In this document: piece by piece, positions 5,401-6,199 of the stretch
Layout of the letters: every line of letters begins with the position of its first letter
Position numbering within the stretch: the first letter of the stretch is position 1
Source: Chloroflexota bacterium
GTDB taxonomy: Bacteria > Chloroflexota > Anaerolineae > B4-G1
DNA: 6,199 nt
Direction of reading: 5' to 3'
NCBI GenBank assembly: GCA_030596915.1
Contig: JAUVSX010000201.1
Span: 1-6,199, forward strand
The notes under the pieces: model-generated
Database searches by the model: none
What the model was told of the DNA's origin: nothing
What the model saw: only the letters and a program-made list of their open reading frames with translations
Translations under genes and position numbers: made by a program

Positions 5401-5428
5401 ATTCTACCCGCCCACCGCGAATCGTCAA
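5401..5428 (-). promoter_or_regulatory. Sigma-70-type promoter of the CPBP-like gene
   Basis: On the minus strand TTGACG (5428-5423) and TAGAAT (5406-5401) are 16 bp apart. The transcript should begin near 5394, leaving a leader of about 27 nt that contains the ribosome site. The -10 box has the same GGTAGAAT form as the rpsO and flippase promoters. Confidence 0.7.
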
Positions 5429-5772
5429 AGGCGCGCCGCTGGGTATTGCCACAGAGTGATGCCTGAGACTAAGCTGCCTCGGCTTCGTCGAGGATGGGCG
5501 CACCTCATTTCTGTGGGCCGATGCGCAGTCCGACCCGGTGCTTCTCCGCCAAGCGGTGACCCTGCGTCGCCCCGTCCCCCAAGATGCACGCCAGCTTGAC
5601 AGCCCTACGTGCGGAGAGGTGGGGATTGCCCCCAGACTGGCACACACCCTTGAGGATGCGGCACTGCGAGGATCGCAGCGCGTCACGTGGCGAGTGCTCG
5701 TCCGGCGATTCTGGATTCGCCAGGCTCCCGATTCGACCTGGGCGGCTTCGAGGCGCAGCGATCGGGTGCGTG
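5429..5772. other. Intergenic stretch without a convincing gene
   Basis: Open frames on both strands here have no ribosome sites and no recognisable products. Visible structure is limited to hairpins. CCTCGG/TCGAGG (5477-5482 with 5488-5493) closes on a TTCG-containing loop. CTGCGA/TCGCAG (5664-5669 with 5673-5678) has a 3-nt loop. GGCGA/TCGCC occurs at 5704-5708 and 5717-5721, and CCCGAT/ATCGGG at 5727-5732 and 5761-5766. None is followed by a T-run. The stretch may hold a decayed sequence or a dispersed repeat copy; no RNA gene was recognised. Confidence 0.5.
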
Positions 5773-5801
5773 TTGTGTGGTGCGTCGAAGCGTGCTAGAC
5801 T
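5773..5801 (+). promoter_or_regulatory. Likely promoter of the GTPase gene
   Basis: TTGTGT (5773-5778) and TAGACT (5796-5801) are 17 bp apart. The predicted transcript start near 5808 is only about 9 nt before the ATG. This agrees with the absence of a Shine-Dalgarno sequence there, so translation may start on an almost leaderless mRNA. The hexamers are moderate matches (3/6 and 4/6). Confidence 0.45.
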
Positions 5802-5816
5802 CGTGGCTGACCTGCT

Positions 5817-6199
5817 ATGCCGACGAACCTGCCCCCCGACTACCACAATGCGGAAGAGCGCTTCCGTGAAGCCACGACCACCCCGGAGAAGATCGAGCGT
5901 CTCCAGGAGATGATCAGCACCATCCCCAAGCACAAGGGGACGGATAGGCTGGGGGGACTCCTGAAGAAACGGCTCGCCAAGCTGAAAGACGCATCGCAGT
6001 CGAAAAAGGGCGTCAGCAGGCATGTCTCCGCTTTCAGCATCGGTGTGGAGGGCGCGGGGCAGGCTGTTCTGATCGGTCACGCGAACGTGGGCAAGTCGGC
6101 GCTCGTCGCGGCGCTGACGAACGCGACCCCCGAAGTGGCCGAGTACCCGTTCACGACCTGGACGCCCACCCCCGGAATGATGTCCTACGAGGATGTGCA
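5817..6199 (+). CDS. DRG/Obg-like GTPase (partial, cut by the right edge)
   Basis: The visible 127 residues are the N-terminal part of a TRAFAC-class GTPase of the DRG/Obg type, which usually has a C-terminal TGS domain and is thought to act at the ribosome. Residues 7-60 form the charged helical extension typical of this group, including the segment STIPKHKGTDRLGGLLKKRL (34-52, with single-residue variations across the family). The G domain follows: AVLIGHANVGKS (83-94) is the G1 P-loop with Lys93 and Ser94, and YPFTTWTPTPGMM (110-122) holds the G2/switch I threonine and the run towards G3, which is outside the window. The P-loop reads GHANVGKS, whereas most relatives have GxPNxGKS. ATG 5817 is the only reasonable start: an in-frame TGA lies at 5808-5810. 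Function beyond GTP binding is inferred from the family. Confidence 0.88.
   Translation, partial: MPTNLPPDYHNAEERFREATTTPEKIERLQEMISTIPKHKGTDRLGGLLKKRLAKLKDASQSKKGVSRHVSAFSIGVEGAGQAVLIGHANVGKSALVAALTNATPEVAEYPFTTWTPTPGMMSYEDV

Noticed and set aside
4937..5686. 249-residue minus-strand open frame across the CPBP-like gene and the spacer
   Set aside because: Overlaps a gene with a promoter, ribosome site and membrane segments; the product is Arg-rich without motifs.
5505..6080. 191-residue minus-strand open frame across the spacer and the GTPase start
   Set aside because: The plus strand has an unmistakable P-loop GTPase; no recognisable domain on the minus strand.

Overview
This GC-rich bacterial window carries compact, closely spaced genes. 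It reads most like a member of the Chloroflexota, although no marker here proves that. The hints are a DRG/Obg-like GTPase with a helical N-terminal extension, a sortase with a charged N-terminal cytosolic helix, a MurJ-type flippase and a small one-helix membrane protein. This assignment is inference from remembered family patterns, not from a search.

Layout. Positions 1-256 (minus strand) hold ribosomal protein S15 (rpsO), cut by the left edge. A back-to-back promoter pair (318-346 minus, 369-397 plus) separates rpsO from a plus-strand operon. A leader of about 230 nt follows, then an 858-residue protein (635-3211) that joins a complete MurJ/MviN-type lipid flippase to a complete class I SAM-dependent methyltransferase. 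A membrane-anchored sortase (3208-4137, 4-bp overlap) and an 82-residue single-pass membrane protein (4155-4403) come next. A convergent spacer rich in inverted repeats (4404-4563) separates this operon from a minus-strand multi-pass membrane protein with a CPBP/Abi-like C-terminal half (4549-5367) and its own strong promoter. A spacer of about 400 bp without a convincing gene leads to the start of a DRG/Obg-like GTPase (5817 to the right edge) that appears to be transcribed with almost no 5' leader.

How it may work together. The operon pairs a transporter predicted to flip lipid-linked cell-wall or glycan precursors with a methyltransferase and a sortase. This suggests a cell-envelope module that builds, possibly methylates, exports and anchors surface material.

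The most interesting place is the flippase-methyltransferase junction. A near-consensus sigma-70 promoter (TTGACC, 17 bp, TATAAT at 2210-2238) sits inside the reading frame exactly between the two domains. It is followed by a ribosome-site-like GGAG and an in-frame GTG (2264). Just before it lie dense G-tracts and an out-of-frame TGA (2211) that would end the flippase at its natural length if one G were removed. The fusion may therefore be recent, may be switchable, or may be a base-calling error; in any of these cases the methyltransferase probably has its own transcript. The methyltransferase also contains an in-frame 15-bp tandem repeat that adds about 30 residues to its core.
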